Shown here piece after piece: positions 18,960 through 27,795 of a DNA stretch of 64,000 bases (its first letter is position 1; the number at the start of each line of letters is the position of its first letter). This DNA is from GCA-002733465 sp965230525 (GTDB lineage: Bacteria; Pseudomonadota; Gammaproteobacteria; Enterobacterales; Kangiellaceae), in the NCBI GenBank assembly GCA_965230525.1, contig OZ246008.1:4650001-4714000 (forward strand). The letters are read 5' to 3'. The notes beneath the pieces are model-generated. The model was not told the DNA's origin, did not search any database, and saw only the letters and a program-made list of their open reading frames with translations. Both the position numbers and the translations under genes were made by a program.

Positions 18960-18993
18960 GATTCTACAGTTATCACAAAGTAGGAAATTCACA

Positions 18994-19572
18994 ATGTCTA
19001 AACAAGAACAATCAACCCTAAAACAAGCCAGCCACGTCCTTGTTATTAACTCTAGTGGACGCTATCAAGGCTCTGTCACTCGCGCTGCGTCAGAGCAAAT
19101 ATTAGAAAAGATTCAATCTACTCACGGAGATTCAAAAGTCATCCATCGAGATTTGGCTGTCGGTTTACCCTTTATCGATGAACAATGGATTGGGGCGAAT
19201 TTTACTGCCCCAGAGCAGCGAGCATCATCGCAAAAGCAAAGCTTGCAACTCTCGGATCAGTTAGTCAATGAACTGCAAACGGCTGATCATTTGATTATCG
19301 CATCGCCAATCTACAATTTTAGTATTCCTGCAGTACTCAAAGCATGGATCGACTTAATTGCGCGAGCAAAGGTGACTTTTGAGTACACCGAAAATGGCCC
19401 GAGAGGCTTGCTTAAGGATAAAAAAGCTTATTTGGTTATGGCATCGGGTGGCGTTCCGATCGGCAGCGAACTCGACCTAGCGAGTAAGTACTTGATTCAG
19501 GTACTTGGCTTTGTCGGTATTACCGATATTGAATTAATAGATGCCAATCAACTGGAGTCCTTAACTGCCTAA
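18994..19572 (+). CDS. azoR: FMN-dependent NADH-azoreductase
   Basis: Flavodoxin-fold oxidoreductase that reduces quinones and azo compounds by two electrons with NAD(P)H and FMN. The opening strand and loop HVLVINSSGRYQGSVTR form the FMN phosphate-binding region. HLIIASPIYNFSIPAVLKAWIDLIARAKVTFEY (about 105-137) is the conserved AzoR block, and LVMASGGVPIGSELDLASKYL follows. ATG 18994 (MSKQEQS) is chosen over ATG 18958 because AGGAAA lies just before it and the earlier ATG falls in the -10. The resulting length of 192 residues is close to E. coli AzoR. It is first in a probable azoR-pirin-yqjG operon. Confidence 0.92.
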   Translation: MSKQEQSTLKQASHVLVINSSGRYQGSVTRAASEQILEKIQSTHGDSKVIHRDLAVGLPFIDEQWIGANFTAPEQRASSQKQSLQLSDQLVNELQTADHLIIASPIYNFSIPAVLKAWIDLIARAKVTFEYTENGPRGLLKDKKAYLVMASGGVPIGSELDLASKYLIQVLGFVGITDIELIDANQLESLTA

Positions 19573-19602
19573 AAATATTAATTGAATCAATTAAGTATAT
19601 TT

Positions 19603-19629
19603 AAAATTGGCGCAAAACCTGCCAATTTT
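19603..19629 (+). terminator. Hairpin between azoR and the pirin gene
   Basis: Arms AAAATTGGC (19603-19611) and GCCAATTTT (19621-19629) give a perfect 9-bp stem ending just before the pirin ribosome site AAAGGAG. It could be an intercistronic attenuator or mRNA processing stem; there is no long T-run. Confidence 0.45.
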
Positions 19630-19646
19630 CGTAAAGGAGAATAACT

Positions 19647-20492
19647 ATGCAACAGATCCGACAAATAGCACAAATTTTCCCCGGTGTACCCGCATCAGAC
19701 GGTGCTGGTGTGCAACTTACCCGAGTCATAGGCTCACCCTACATCAACCAACTGGATCCGTTTTTGTTGTTGGATGCCTTTGGTTCTGACAAACCGCAAG
19801 ATTATATTGCTGGCTTTCCTCCTCATCCACATCGAGGGTTTGAAACCGTTACCTATATGCTCGCTGGAAAGATGCGACATAAAGACAGTGTCGGAAATTC
19901 CGGTGTAATCGAAACAGGCGGCGTGCAATGGATGACCGCAGGCAAAGGCATTATTCATTCTGAAATGCCCGAGCAAGAACAAGGCTTGTTATCTGGTTTT
20001 CAATTATGGGTTAATTTACCGGCGGCGCATAAAATGACGCAACCAAAGTATCAAGAAAAAGCTGCGCAAGAAATTCCTGTCGAACAGTATGACGAAAAAA
20101 CACGAATTAAAGTGATTGCAGGAGAAACCCAACAAGGCACTCAAGGCGTGGTTGAAAATAAGTTTGTAGATGCAATTTATTTTGATGTCGAACAACAAAA
20201 AGGTGGAATTTTTAGTCAGCCCTTACCAATGGGGCACAACGCTTTTATTTACTTGTATGAAGGCGAAATAACCGTGGCAGATTCGGACACCGCAATAAAA
20301 ACCGGCCAACTCGCGGTATTGAGTGATGGCGATGGTGTGCAGCTTTCAGCTACTCAAAACTCTAAATTTTTGTTGATTGCGGGACGTCCGTTGAACGAGC
20401 CAATCGCAAGAGGTGGGCCATTTGTTATGAACACGAGAGAAGAAATTAATCAGGCTTTTGCAGATTATCAAGCCGGAAACTTTGCAGTCTAA
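19647..20492 (+). CDS. Pirin-family protein
   Basis: Bicupin metal-dependent protein; the E. coli homologue YhhW is a quercetin 2,3-dioxygenase. The N-terminal cupin has PPHPHRGFETVTYMLAGKMRHKDS (about 54-77) and GGVQWMTAGKGIIHSEMP (about 91-108), supplying the family's three histidines and glutamate for Fe. A second cupin ends near residue 235. Length 281 is normal. The ribosome site is AAAGGAG 8 nt before ATG. The position between azoreductase and glutathionyl-hydroquinone reductase suggests a role in handling quinone-like or aromatic electrophiles, which is inference. Confidence 0.92.
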   Translation: MQQIRQIAQIFPGVPASDGAGVQLTRVIGSPYINQLDPFLLLDAFGSDKPQDYIAGFPPHPHRGFETVTYMLAGKMRHKDSVGNSGVIETGGVQWMTAGKGIIHSEMPEQEQGLLSGFQLWVNLPAAHKMTQPKYQEKAAQEIPVEQYDEKTRIKVIAGETQQGTQGVVENKFVDAIYFDVEQQKGGIFSQPLPMGHNAFIYLYEGEITVADSDTAIKTGQLAVLSDGDGVQLSATQNSKFLLIAGRPLNEPIARGGPFVMNTREEINQAFADYQAGNFAV

Positions 20493-20551
20493 GAGCGCAT
20501 TGATATACGCGTTTGCATAACATTTTTTAATTTGAAAATAGAGGAGATATC

Positions 20552-21487
20552 ATGGGTTTACTAGTAGAAGGTCAGTGGCAAGATAAATGGTACGATACAA
20601 AATCCACAGGTGGAAAGTTCGTTCGCAAAGAATCACATTTTAGAAATAGGATTGGTGATGATGGTTTTGAAGCTGAAAAAGATCGTTATCACTTATATGT
20701 TTCCTTGGCCTGCCCATGGGCGCATCGCACTTTAATTTTTCGAAAGTTAAAAGGACTAGAAGACTTTATTTCTGTATCGGTTGTTGACCCTGGAATGCAC
20801 GAAAATGGGTGGGAGTTTTCCGACCAACTCCCCGATCACTTATACGGAAAAGATTACGCTCATCAACTCTACACCAAAGCTGATGCTAATTACTCCGGAC
20901 GAGTCACCGTACCCATTCTATGGGACAAAAAAAAGCAGACCATTGTAAGCAACGAATCTTCTGAAATTATTAGAATGTTTAATTCGAAATTTGATCTGAT
21001 TGGCGCAACGAAAGGTGACTTCTATCCAAAAGAACTCCAAGCCTCGATCGATGAGATTAATCAGCGGGTTTACTCGGATATCAATAATGGTGTCTACAAA
21101 TCTGGATTTGCTACTAAACAGTCAGTTTATGAAGAAAATGTAATTAAGCTTTTTAAAGCGCTAGATTGGGTGGAAGAAATTCTAGCTAAAAATCGATATT
21201 TAGTCGGTAAACAACTAACCGAAGCCGATTGGCGATTATTCACGACCTTAGTGAGATTTGACGCTGTCTATGTTGGTCACTTTAAATGTAATCTAAAAAG
21301 AATAGAGGACTACCCAAATATCTCTAACTATCTAAGAGAGCTATATCAAGTTCCGGGCGTTTCAGAAACCGTCAACATGACCCACACAAAACGTCACTAC
21401 TACGAAAGTCATGACACCATCAACCCAACAGGAATTGTACCCGCAGGTCCGGAGCTTGACTTTGAACGGCCTCATAATAGGGGGTGA
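20552..21487 (+). CDS. yqjG: Glutathionyl-hydroquinone reductase (Xi-class GST)
   Basis: Reduces glutathionyl-hydroquinones using the active-site cysteine in CPWAHRT (Cys54), the hallmark of the Xi/ECM4/YqjG group. The thioredoxin-like half carries VVDPGMHENGWEF and VPILWDKKKQTIVSNESSEIIRMFN. The C-terminal helical half contains LVGKQLTEADWRLFTTLVRFDAVYVGHFKCN and ends near GIVPAGPELDF, all typical. The length of 311 is close to E. coli YqjG. GAGGAGAT precedes ATG 20552. It is the last gene of the azoR-pirin-yqjG run. Confidence 0.95.
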   Translation: MGLLVEGQWQDKWYDTKSTGGKFVRKESHFRNRIGDDGFEAEKDRYHLYVSLACPWAHRTLIFRKLKGLEDFISVSVVDPGMHENGWEFSDQLPDHLYGKDYAHQLYTKADANYSGRVTVPILWDKKKQTIVSNESSEIIRMFNSKFDLIGATKGDFYPKELQASIDEINQRVYSDINNGVYKSGFATKQSVYEENVIKLFKALDWVEEILAKNRYLVGKQLTEADWRLFTTLVRFDAVYVGHFKCNLKRIEDYPNISNYLRELYQVPGVSETVNMTHTKRHYYESHDTINPTGIVPAGPELDFERPHNRG

Positions 21488-21558
21488 TTTTTTGATGCAT
21501 GAGTCGTGGCTACCGGATGTCGATTAGTTCGTTTTCTGTAAAGCGAGTATTTTTTGTA

Positions 21559-21627
21559 AGCTCAAAAAGCGTTTCGCAGCGCTAAGGCTCTCCTGCGACA
21601 TACTTTTGTTAGAAGACAAAAGTATGC
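21559..21627 (+). repeat. Structured repeat, copy A
   Basis: Begins AAGCTCAAAAAGCG and continues into two hairpins: CGCAG (21575-21579) with CTGCG (21593-21597), and ATACTTTTGT (21600-21609) with ACAAAAGTAT (21616-21625) around a 6-nt loop. Copy B at 22119-22187 is the same element inverted. Confidence 0.75.
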
Positions 21628-21977
21628 AAAATCTTCTTTCGCTGAAGATAACTAATTTTGTACGTGTTGATAGTTGATCCAAGCCTGAAATGTCCTAACT
21701 TGTTGAGAGCGAGCCAGCGGAAGAAAAGAGCTCGCTCACGCTGACTTACATGGATGTAAGGCATGCAGAAAATGCAGGAGCAATTTTCTATCATTTGCTT
21801 TTCTTGTCTACCCGCTGTCTCATGAGTTTCACTTCTCCGTTATAGCCGCTAGGCGGGTATCTCTTAAACTTTGATATTTAGTTTTAGATTTTTTCGCGTG
21901 GGAGCACGCCATATTCACAATAGTCTATTCTTGATTCCTTTCGCCCAGTGGCTACGAGCAACCCGACATCCCCATGT

Positions 21978-22033
21978 CCATCGGATCAGTGGAAAAGGTG
22001 TTTGAGCACAGCGAGTTCTTTTCCACCCGATGG
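21978..22033. repeat. Long bulged hairpin in the gene-free region
   Basis: CCATCGG (21978-21984) plus GTGGAAAA (21989-21996) pair with TTTTCCAC (22019-22026) plus CCGATGG (22027-22033). This gives 15 bp with a 4-nt bulge on one side and a loop of about 22 nt. Confidence 0.65.
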
Positions 22034-22118
22034 GCGCTAAAAACAAGTACGCAGCTCGTTTAAGCAATAAAAACATTCCTCACAACCATTTGCGCTCGTT
22101 TCAACGAAAGAAGTTTTT

Positions 22119-22187
22119 GGTTTCTTTTGTCTTCTTACAAAAGAAACTCGCACGCAAGCGCAGCGGTGCGAAACGCCTTTAAGCTAA
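22119..22187 (-). repeat. Structured repeat, copy B (inverted)
   Basis: On the minus strand it reads AGCTTAAAGGCGTTTCGCAC and on into the same two hairpins as copy A: CGCAC with GTGCG (plus-strand arms 22150-22154 and 22167-22171), and TTTCTTTTGT with ACAAAAGAAA (22121-22130 and 22137-22146). Stem differences from copy A are compensated on both sides. Confidence 0.75.
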
Positions 22188-22354
22188 AATTTAAACATTG
22201 TTCTTCGCAAGTCAAATATAAAAAACTCCATAAATTCAAAACGCAATTTCAGCCTTCCTTGTGTAAATAATTAACGTGGCAAATTGCAGATTTAAGACCC
22301 CACCTCCGTGGTAACTGCAACTTCAACCGTCAAGAGCCCAAATAGCTCTCCCTA

Positions 22355-22825
22355 CTAATCTTCATCCTTACTCTTTTTAGCTTTGCCAATAATCCTCAAA
22401 GCCGCAAAAGTCATTACCGCCAAAGTGATAGCGATTTCAATTCGGCCTAGGCCAACCGCAATTCCAATGGCGCCTGTTGACCAAATTGCCGCAGCAGTAG
22501 AAGTTCCACTTACCTTTGAAGAATTTTTTATTATTGCACCGCCCCCAATAAATCCTATTCCGGTGACGATGCCTGCTATCACTTTGCCTTGGGCGCTTTG
22601 ATCGGAGAATGAATAGAGAGCCAAAATGGTAAAGGTACACGCTGCCATAGAAACCAAAGGAAAGGTTCTAAGTCCAGCCGAACGACTTGATTCTTCCCTG
22701 TCCCAGGCAATTAACATTGGTAGGACTAATGCGGTAACCAGCTGAGTTAAGTTTCTGATTAATTCTTGAGCATTAATGTGAAAGAGTTCCATATGAACCA
22801 TACAAGTTAATAGAATTCTACTCAC
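22355..22825 (-). CDS. MgtC/SapB-family membrane protein
   Basis: Inner-membrane protein of the MgtC/SapB family. About four helices cover most of the 156 residues. The family signature is visible as LIAWDREESSRSAGLRTFPLVSMAACTFTIL (about 39-69) and VIAGIVTGIGFIGGGAIIK (about 83-101), followed by GTSTAAAIWSTGAIGIAVGLG. In pathogens MgtC affects Mg2+ homeostasis and ATP synthase, but the short SapB-like form here has no established role. The true start may be the internal ATG 22804 or 22795 (MVHMELF, MELFHIN), because the first residues are not family-like. It stands alone on the minus strand. Confidence 0.87.
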   Translation of the reverse strand: MSRILLTCMVHMELFHINAQELIRNLTQLVTALVLPMLIAWDREESSRSAGLRTFPLVSMAACTFTILALYSFSDQSAQGKVIAGIVTGIGFIGGGAIIKNSSKVSGTSTAAAIWSTGAIGIAVGLGRIEIAITLAVMTFAALRIIGKAKKSKDED

Positions 22826-23018
22826 TATATAACCAAATCAAGAATTTAACAATATTCAGGCTTAGTTGCGCGATAGGCTGCCAATCATTACTTAGCTCGA
22901 CGAAATTATGACAAATGTCACATTATATTAGTGACAACCGACAATTACTCAAATCAACTCAGCACGCCATAATATTCACATCAACTTGTTATTCTCTTTC
23001 TCTTAGCAGGAATCGTCT

Positions 23019-23942
23019 ATGAATAAAAACAGCCACACCGTTGCATCGATAAGCAATCTAAGTAAGAGCTTTGCTGATAAGCAGGTGTTATCAGATATTA
23101 ATTTGCAGCTGCAGCAATCTGAAATTTTGTCAGTGCTAGGCCCTAACGGCGCGGGCAAGACTACTTTAATCAACACCATGTTAGGCCGACTAAGCATCGA
23201 TACAGGTGAAATCAGCCTGTTTGGACATCCGCCGGGCTCAATGCCGGTAAAGCGGCAGACTGGCGCAATGTTGCAGGTCGCGGGGCTACCCGATATGTCA
23301 ACGGTAAAGGAGCACATAGAGCTTTTCCAAAGCTATTACGCCGAGCCAATGAGTTATCAACAGGTGATGGACTATTCGGGGCTTAAAGAGATCGAAAACC
23401 AATACAGTAAAACACTTTCGGGCGGTCAAAAGCAGCGCTTATTATTTGCTTTAGCGATATGTGGAAACCCTAAGCTACTGTTTTTAGACGAGCCTACGGT
23501 CGGAATGGATATCAGCTCACGAAAAGCACTATGGAGGGCTATTGAAAACCTTAAAGAAAGTGGTACGAGTATTTTGTTAACGACTCACTATTTGGAAGAA
23601 GCCGATCGCTTATCCGATCGAATTGTGATGTTAAGTAGAGGAAAAATAGTGCGTGAGGGAACACCGTCACAAATTAAATCTCAAATTAATACTAAAAAGA
23701 TTCGCTTTCAATGCAGCAGCAGTATTAGTGAGCTAGCTGCCATTAAGCATATTGAAAAAGCGACACAACTTAAGGGCGAGCATAATTATTTTGAGCTTGA
23801 GTCAAGTAATGCAGAGGCAGCGCTACAAGAAATTTTTGAACACAATATAGCAATCAAAGATCTCACTATTGTCGGTGCTGCGCTAGAAGATGCCTTTGAA
23901 ATTATTAACAGTCAACAAAACACTAATAGTGTAAGCGAGTAA
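23019..23942 (+). CDS. ABC transporter ATP-binding protein
   Basis: ATPase subunit of an ABC exporter. It has Walker A GPNGAGKTT (41-49), signature LSGGQ (133-137), Walker B LLFLDEP (about 153-159) and the H-loop in LTTHYLEEADRLSDR. The C-terminal 75 residues form the small extra domain seen in drug/lantibiotic-type exporters (NodI/CcmA class). The next gene, 3 nt downstream, is the permease. Together with the amidohydrolase and the DesK/DesR-type pair they form one apparent operon, 23019-28407. Confidence 0.95.
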   Translation: MNKNSHTVASISNLSKSFADKQVLSDINLQLQQSEILSVLGPNGAGKTTLINTMLGRLSIDTGEISLFGHPPGSMPVKRQTGAMLQVAGLPDMSTVKEHIELFQSYYAEPMSYQQVMDYSGLKEIENQYSKTLSGGQKQRLLFALAICGNPKLLFLDEPTVGMDISSRKALWRAIENLKESGTSILLTTHYLEEADRLSDRIVMLSRGKIVREGTPSQIKSQINTKKIRFQCSSSISELAAIKHIEKATQLKGEHNYFELESSNAEAALQEIFEHNIAIKDLTIVGAALEDAFEIINSQQNTNSVSE

Positions 23943-23945
23943 CTC

Positions 23946-24713
23946 ATGATGACTTTGACAGATAAAAAACCGAGCTTACTAAATATATTTTATTTGGAAG
24001 CAAAAACAGAAACCATGAGACTTTTTCGAACGCCGGGGTTTAGTATCCCAACCTTGTTGTTCCCGGTAATGTTCTATACTTTCTTTGGTATTGTCTTTTC
24101 GATGAATCCCGCCACGATGCCAACTTACTTAATGATCACTTACGCAGTGTTCGGTGTAATCGGTCCTGCACTCTTTTCATTTGGAGTAGGCATTGCGATA
24201 GAGCGAGGGCAAGGCTGGTTCGATTTAAAAGAAGTTTCTCCAATGCCAGCTTCGGCTTACATCATTTCCAGAATCGCATTAACATTTATTTTCTCTACGG
24301 CCATCATTGTTTTACTTTTTGGTATTGGCGCAGCCTTTGGTGAGGTGAAACTATTTCGTGGTCAATGGATTGCGCTTGCTGCCATCTTTATCGTCGGTTC
24401 ACTGCCCTTTTGCGCCATTGGTTTGACATTGGGTTTGTACCTTAAAGCAAGTAGTGCTCCAGCAACGGTAAACTTAATTTACTTGCCAATGGGTTTCTTG
24501 TCGGGGTTGTGGTTGCCGATTAATTTTTTACCCGAATTTATGCAGCAATTTGCGAACCTTCTGCCGCCTTATCATTTAGCGCAATTGGCATTAAAGGTTA
24601 CTAACATGGACCTTGGCTTTCCGATAGCACTACATTTGTCTGTACTCGCTGCATATACCTTACTATTTATGTTTTTAGCCGTGAAGGCCTATCACAAGAA
24701 GGACAAGCAATAA
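23946..24713 (+). CDS. ABC-2 type permease
   Basis: The 255-residue membrane subunit has six predicted helices in ABC-2 fashion. After the cytoplasmic N-terminus comes FRTPGFSIPTLLFPVMFYTFFG; the late segment YLPMGFLSGLWLPINFLPEFMQQFANLLPPYHLAQLAL is the usual ABC-2 signature region. It partners the ATPase gene immediately upstream and shares its last base with the next start (TAATG), so translation is coupled. The exported substrate is unknown; such DesK/DesR-linked exporters are often membrane-stress or lipid related. Confidence 0.93.
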   Translation: MMTLTDKKPSLLNIFYLEAKTETMRLFRTPGFSIPTLLFPVMFYTFFGIVFSMNPATMPTYLMITYAVFGVIGPALFSFGVGIAIERGQGWFDLKEVSPMPASAYIISRIALTFIFSTAIIVLLFGIGAAFGEVKLFRGQWIALAAIFIVGSLPFCAIGLTLGLYLKASSAPATVNLIYLPMGFLSGLWLPINFLPEFMQQFANLLPPYHLAQLALKVTNMDLGFPIALHLSVLAAYTLLFMFLAVKAYHKKDKQ

Positions 24714-26587
24714 TGAAAAGTAAATTAATTATGATCATTCCTATTTTATTAGTTATCTTTTTCATGTTGCTTCCAGAGCCACAAGGTGATGGTCAGCGTG
24801 ACAATCAAACGAATAGTGCTAAAAAACCTCAAACACAAGAGTCGACTAGTGACTTAATAAGTAGCAACTTTGTGCTCCGGAATGTCAGAGTTTACGATGG
24901 CGAAAAGCGACTAGAAAGAGCGGATGTTCTTGTAGTTGATAACAAGATCGCTCAAATCAAATCAGGTGAATTAATACTTCCAAATAATCAGCAATCAATT
25001 AGCGAAATAGATGGAGAGGGAAAAACCCTTTTGCCGGGATTAATTGATGCTCATACCCATGCTTACTTAGATGCGTTAAGCGAAGCACTAAATTTTGGCG
25101 TCACCACTGAACTAGATATGTTTACCATGCCTGAGTTTGCCAATGCTCATCAAACCAAACGTCAACAGGCTAATCATGTTGATAGTGCCGACTTGTTTTC
25201 TGCTACCATTTTAGCCACAGCCCCCGGTGGGCATGGTACCGAATACGGCTTTGATATTCCGGTACTCGAAAGTCCAGCTCAGGTTGACGATTTTGTGAAA
25301 CAGCGAATCGCTCAGGGTGCAGATTATATTAAAGCTGTATACAATTCCAAAAAAGCATCTCGTCAACATTTTCCATCAATCGATTATGAAATCATCAGTG
25401 CGCTCATAGAGTCCGCGCATCAACATGACAAACTATTGGTAGTTCACATTGACAATTTAATTTCCGCCAAAGAAGTGATCGCGTTAGGCGCTGATGGCAT
25501 TATTCATAGTTTTATGGATGAGTTGGTAGATCAAGAATTAATTCAACTGATGCTCGAAAAGCAAGCATTTATGATTGCGACACTCGCGGTTCAAGCTTCG
25601 GTTACACAACAACTATCTGCCGAATCACTCATGGACTTACCGCATGTCGAACCTTTTTTATCTAAACAACAAAAACAGCAATTGAAGGCAACTTTCCCAG
25701 ACTTTGGAATTCCACCTCAAGCTTTAAACAATGCCTTGCAAAGCGTTAAATTATTGGCCGATGCCGGTGTTCCTATTTTAGCTGGAAGCGACGCGCCTAA
25801 CCCTGGCACTACCCATGGACTGAGCCTGCATGTTGAACTCGAGCTATTGGCTAAAGCCGGGCTTAGCAATGAACAGGTTTTGTTTGCAGCCACAGGCGCA
25901 GTCGGAAAACAATTCCCTATTGGTACTCGCGGTCGTTTACTCGAAGGTGAATTAGCCACCATGCTATTGGTGGACGGAAACCCTTTTGAAACGATTAGCG
26001 ATACCCAAAAGATCGACCGAATTTGGAAAAACGGAGTGCAATACCTTCGCACCACGTCTGCCTCAGCGAAACCAAATCAGCAATTTACCGCGGGCGTGAT
26101 CAATAATTTCGACAAACAGATTAATACAACCCAAATGGGAACGGGTATCGGCGAGACCACGGATCAATTTGCAGGCGGAAAATCGTTGGTGGAATTAACC
26201 TTAGTAAAAGACCCAGAAAATAATGATAACCAGTTTTTGAAAGTGAGCGGTGAAGTCAAATCGGGTTTTATGTTTCCTTGGTCAGGGTTTTCTTATTTGC
26301 TGGGTAAAACTCAACAATCAGGTGCCGATTTATCTCAAATACGCTCATTGAGATTCAAGGCCAAAGGCGATCCAAAAACCCAAAAGATTTCTGTGCTATT
26401 ATTTCAAACGGGTAGTTTCCGCCCTATTCAACACGACTTTGTGTTGACTGATTCATGGCGAGAGTTTGAGTTGGAGTTATCTAAAGTGAAAAACTTGGAT
26501 ACATCGGATATCACTAATATCTCTATTGTGCGCGCTCAAGCAATAGGCCAATTCGAATTTTATATTGATGAGTTAAGGTTTGATTAA
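24713..26587 (+). CDS. Amidohydrolase fused to a CIA30 domain
   Basis: Secreted or membrane-anchored metal-dependent hydrolase, 624 residues. An N-terminal hydrophobic segment (about 5-20) is followed by a polar linker. The amidohydrolase barrel has metal ligands HTH (His114, His116), Lys207 in DYIKAVYNSKK, His245 in VVHIDN, His265 in IIHSF and Asp360 in AGSDAPNPGTTHG, so all key residues are present. From about residue 455 a second domain resembles CIA30 (NDUFAF1-like carbohydrate-binding jelly roll): SLRFKAKGDPKTQKISVLLF and FYIDELRFD at the end. Presence within an ABC exporter plus two-component operon is unusual; the amidohydrolase may process the exported or sensed compound. Substrate unknown. 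Confidence 0.88.
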   Translation: MKSKLIMIIPILLVIFFMLLPEPQGDGQRDNQTNSAKKPQTQESTSDLISSNFVLRNVRVYDGEKRLERADVLVVDNKIAQIKSGELILPNNQQSISEIDGEGKTLLPGLIDAHTHAYLDALSEALNFGVTTELDMFTMPEFANAHQTKRQQANHVDSADLFSATILATAPGGHGTEYGFDIPVLESPAQVDDFVKQRIAQGADYIKAVYNSKKASRQHFPSIDYEIISALIESAHQHDKLLVVHIDNLISAKEVIALGADGIIHSFMDELVDQELIQLMLEKQAFMIATLAVQASVTQQLSAESLMDLPHVEPFLSKQQKQQLKATFPDFGIPPQALNNALQSVKLLADAGVPILAGSDAPNPGTTHGLSLHVELELLAKAGLSNEQVLFAATGAVGKQFPIGTRGRLLEGELATMLLVDGNPFETISDTQKIDRIWKNGVQYLRTTSASAKPNQQFTAGVINNFDKQINTTQMGTGIGETTDQFAGGKSLVELTLVKDPENNDNQFLKVSGEVKSGFMFPWSGFSYLLGKTQQSGADLSQIRSLRFKAKGDPKTQKISVLLFQTGSFRPIQHDFVLTDSWREFELELSKVKNLDTSDITNISIVRAQAIGQFEFYIDELRFD

Positions 26588-26641
26588 GCGATCGCCAAAA
26601 CGCGATCAAGTTTTCAACCGCAAATGCAAGACTAAAAAAAT

Positions 26642-27763
26642 ATGCTTGAACTACTAAAAAAGCTGGATAACTTTTTATTGCCTCGACAAGATGAACTGCA
26701 ATACGGGCCTTACATTTGGCTATTGTATCTGTTTATCTTCTTTGTCAGTTTGTCGCAGTACCATCCGGTTGAAAACAGCTTTATCTATGCAACAATCGGC
26801 ACTATTGCCTTCTTAGCGCTTTACTTCAATGGTTATTGGGCTGGCGCTAAAAAAGTCCGATGGAATATTTTGGGGATCTTAGTAGTTGGTACCTTAATGA
26901 CTATTCTCACTCCTGGAGCAAGTGTCTTTTTCGTTTATGCCGGCGCGTTTTGTTGCCGTTTGGGCAGCACTCGAAACGCGGTAATAGGTTTGGCTCTGAT
27001 CGCATTTTGGATTGGTTTGTTATCACTCTGGGCCGGCTATGGTAGCTACTTTTATATTCCGGGTATCTTATTTACTTTTCTAATCGGTGGCGTCAATATC
27101 TACCAGCATGATCTTTCCTTGAAGCGTAAGGAGTTAATACTAACCCAACAAGAAGTTAGACATTTAGCGCGTACATCAGAAAGAGAACGAATCGCTCGTG
27201 ATCTTCACGACCTAATAGGCCATACTTTTTCAGTAATAACTTTAAAAGCTGAACTTGCTAACAAGCTTATGGATAAAGATCTCGAAAAAGCAAAACAAGA
27301 AATTTCAAGTCTCGAAAACCTCTCAAGAGATGCCTTAACTCAAGTCCGCGAAGTTGTCACCGGCTATCGAACCAGCGATTTAAGTACCGAGTTGGCGCAT
27401 GCTAAATATGTGTTGGAAAGTAACGAGATCCATTTTGAATATCATTATGACGAACTAGAACTGGATGATTCAACCAATAAAGAACTAGCGATAATTCTTA
27501 AAGAGTTGGTCACCAATATTTTAAAGCACTCACAGGCTTCTAAAGTAAGAGCAAGAATAGGAGAGACTAACAATACCATTCAACTAACTGTGAAAGACAA
27601 TGGTATTGGTTTTGATTCTGCAAAATCCAACAACGCGATAAAAGACGACAGCAATAGTTATGGGCTGCAAGGTATAGGCGAGCGGGTAAAAAAATTGGAT
27701 GGAGAGCTTTCTATTCAATCTGAGCAAGGGACGCAAATTCAAATAAGCGTCCCAACTAAATAG
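26642..27763 (+). CDS. DesK-type sensor histidine kinase
   Basis: Membrane sensor kinase of the HisKA_3/DesK class. Residues 22-155 contain about five membrane helices with almost no extracytoplasmic domain, so it probably senses a membrane property or a lipid-embedded signal. The phosphoacceptor is His189 in RERIARDLHDLIGHTFSVITLK. The ATPase domain has KELVTNILKHSQASKVRA (N-box) and DNGIGFD plus GLQGIGERVKKLDG (G-boxes). The 373-residue length is typical. It is followed after 32 nt by its response regulator, and preceded by the exporter and amidohydrolase genes it probably controls. Confidence 0.94.
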   Translation: MLELLKKLDNFLLPRQDELQYGPYIWLLYLFIFFVSLSQYHPVENSFIYATIGTIAFLALYFNGYWAGAKKVRWNILGILVVGTLMTILTPGASVFFVYAGAFCCRLGSTRNAVIGLALIAFWIGLLSLWAGYGSYFYIPGILFTFLIGGVNIYQHDLSLKRKELILTQQEVRHLARTSERERIARDLHDLIGHTFSVITLKAELANKLMDKDLEKAKQEISSLENLSRDALTQVREVVTGYRTSDLSTELAHAKYVLESNEIHFEYHYDELELDDSTNKELAIILKELVTNILKHSQASKVRARIGETNNTIQLTVKDNGIGFDSAKSNNAIKDDSNSYGLQGIGERVKKLDGELSIQSEQGTQIQISVPTK

Positions 27764-27795
27764 AATAGTTCGTCCAATCAATGGAAATAGCAAAA

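Larger units (their letters stand above)
21488..22354. other. Gene-free region rich in hairpins
   Basis: About 870 bp with no credible gene. It holds two inverted copies of a structured repeat (listed separately) and several further stems: ATCTTC/GAAGAT (21631-21649), GAGCGAGC/GCTCGCTC (21706-21737), CTTACAT/ATGTAAG (21745-21760) and a long bulged stem at 21978-22033. The minus-strand open frame at 21609-21794 has no protein-like features. The look is of an extragenic repeat cluster or a decayed non-autonomous element. Confidence 0.7.

Noticed and set aside
21609..21794. Minus-strand open frame in the gene-free region
   Set aside because: It spans hairpin sequence shared with the repeats, has no ribosome site and no protein-like pattern.
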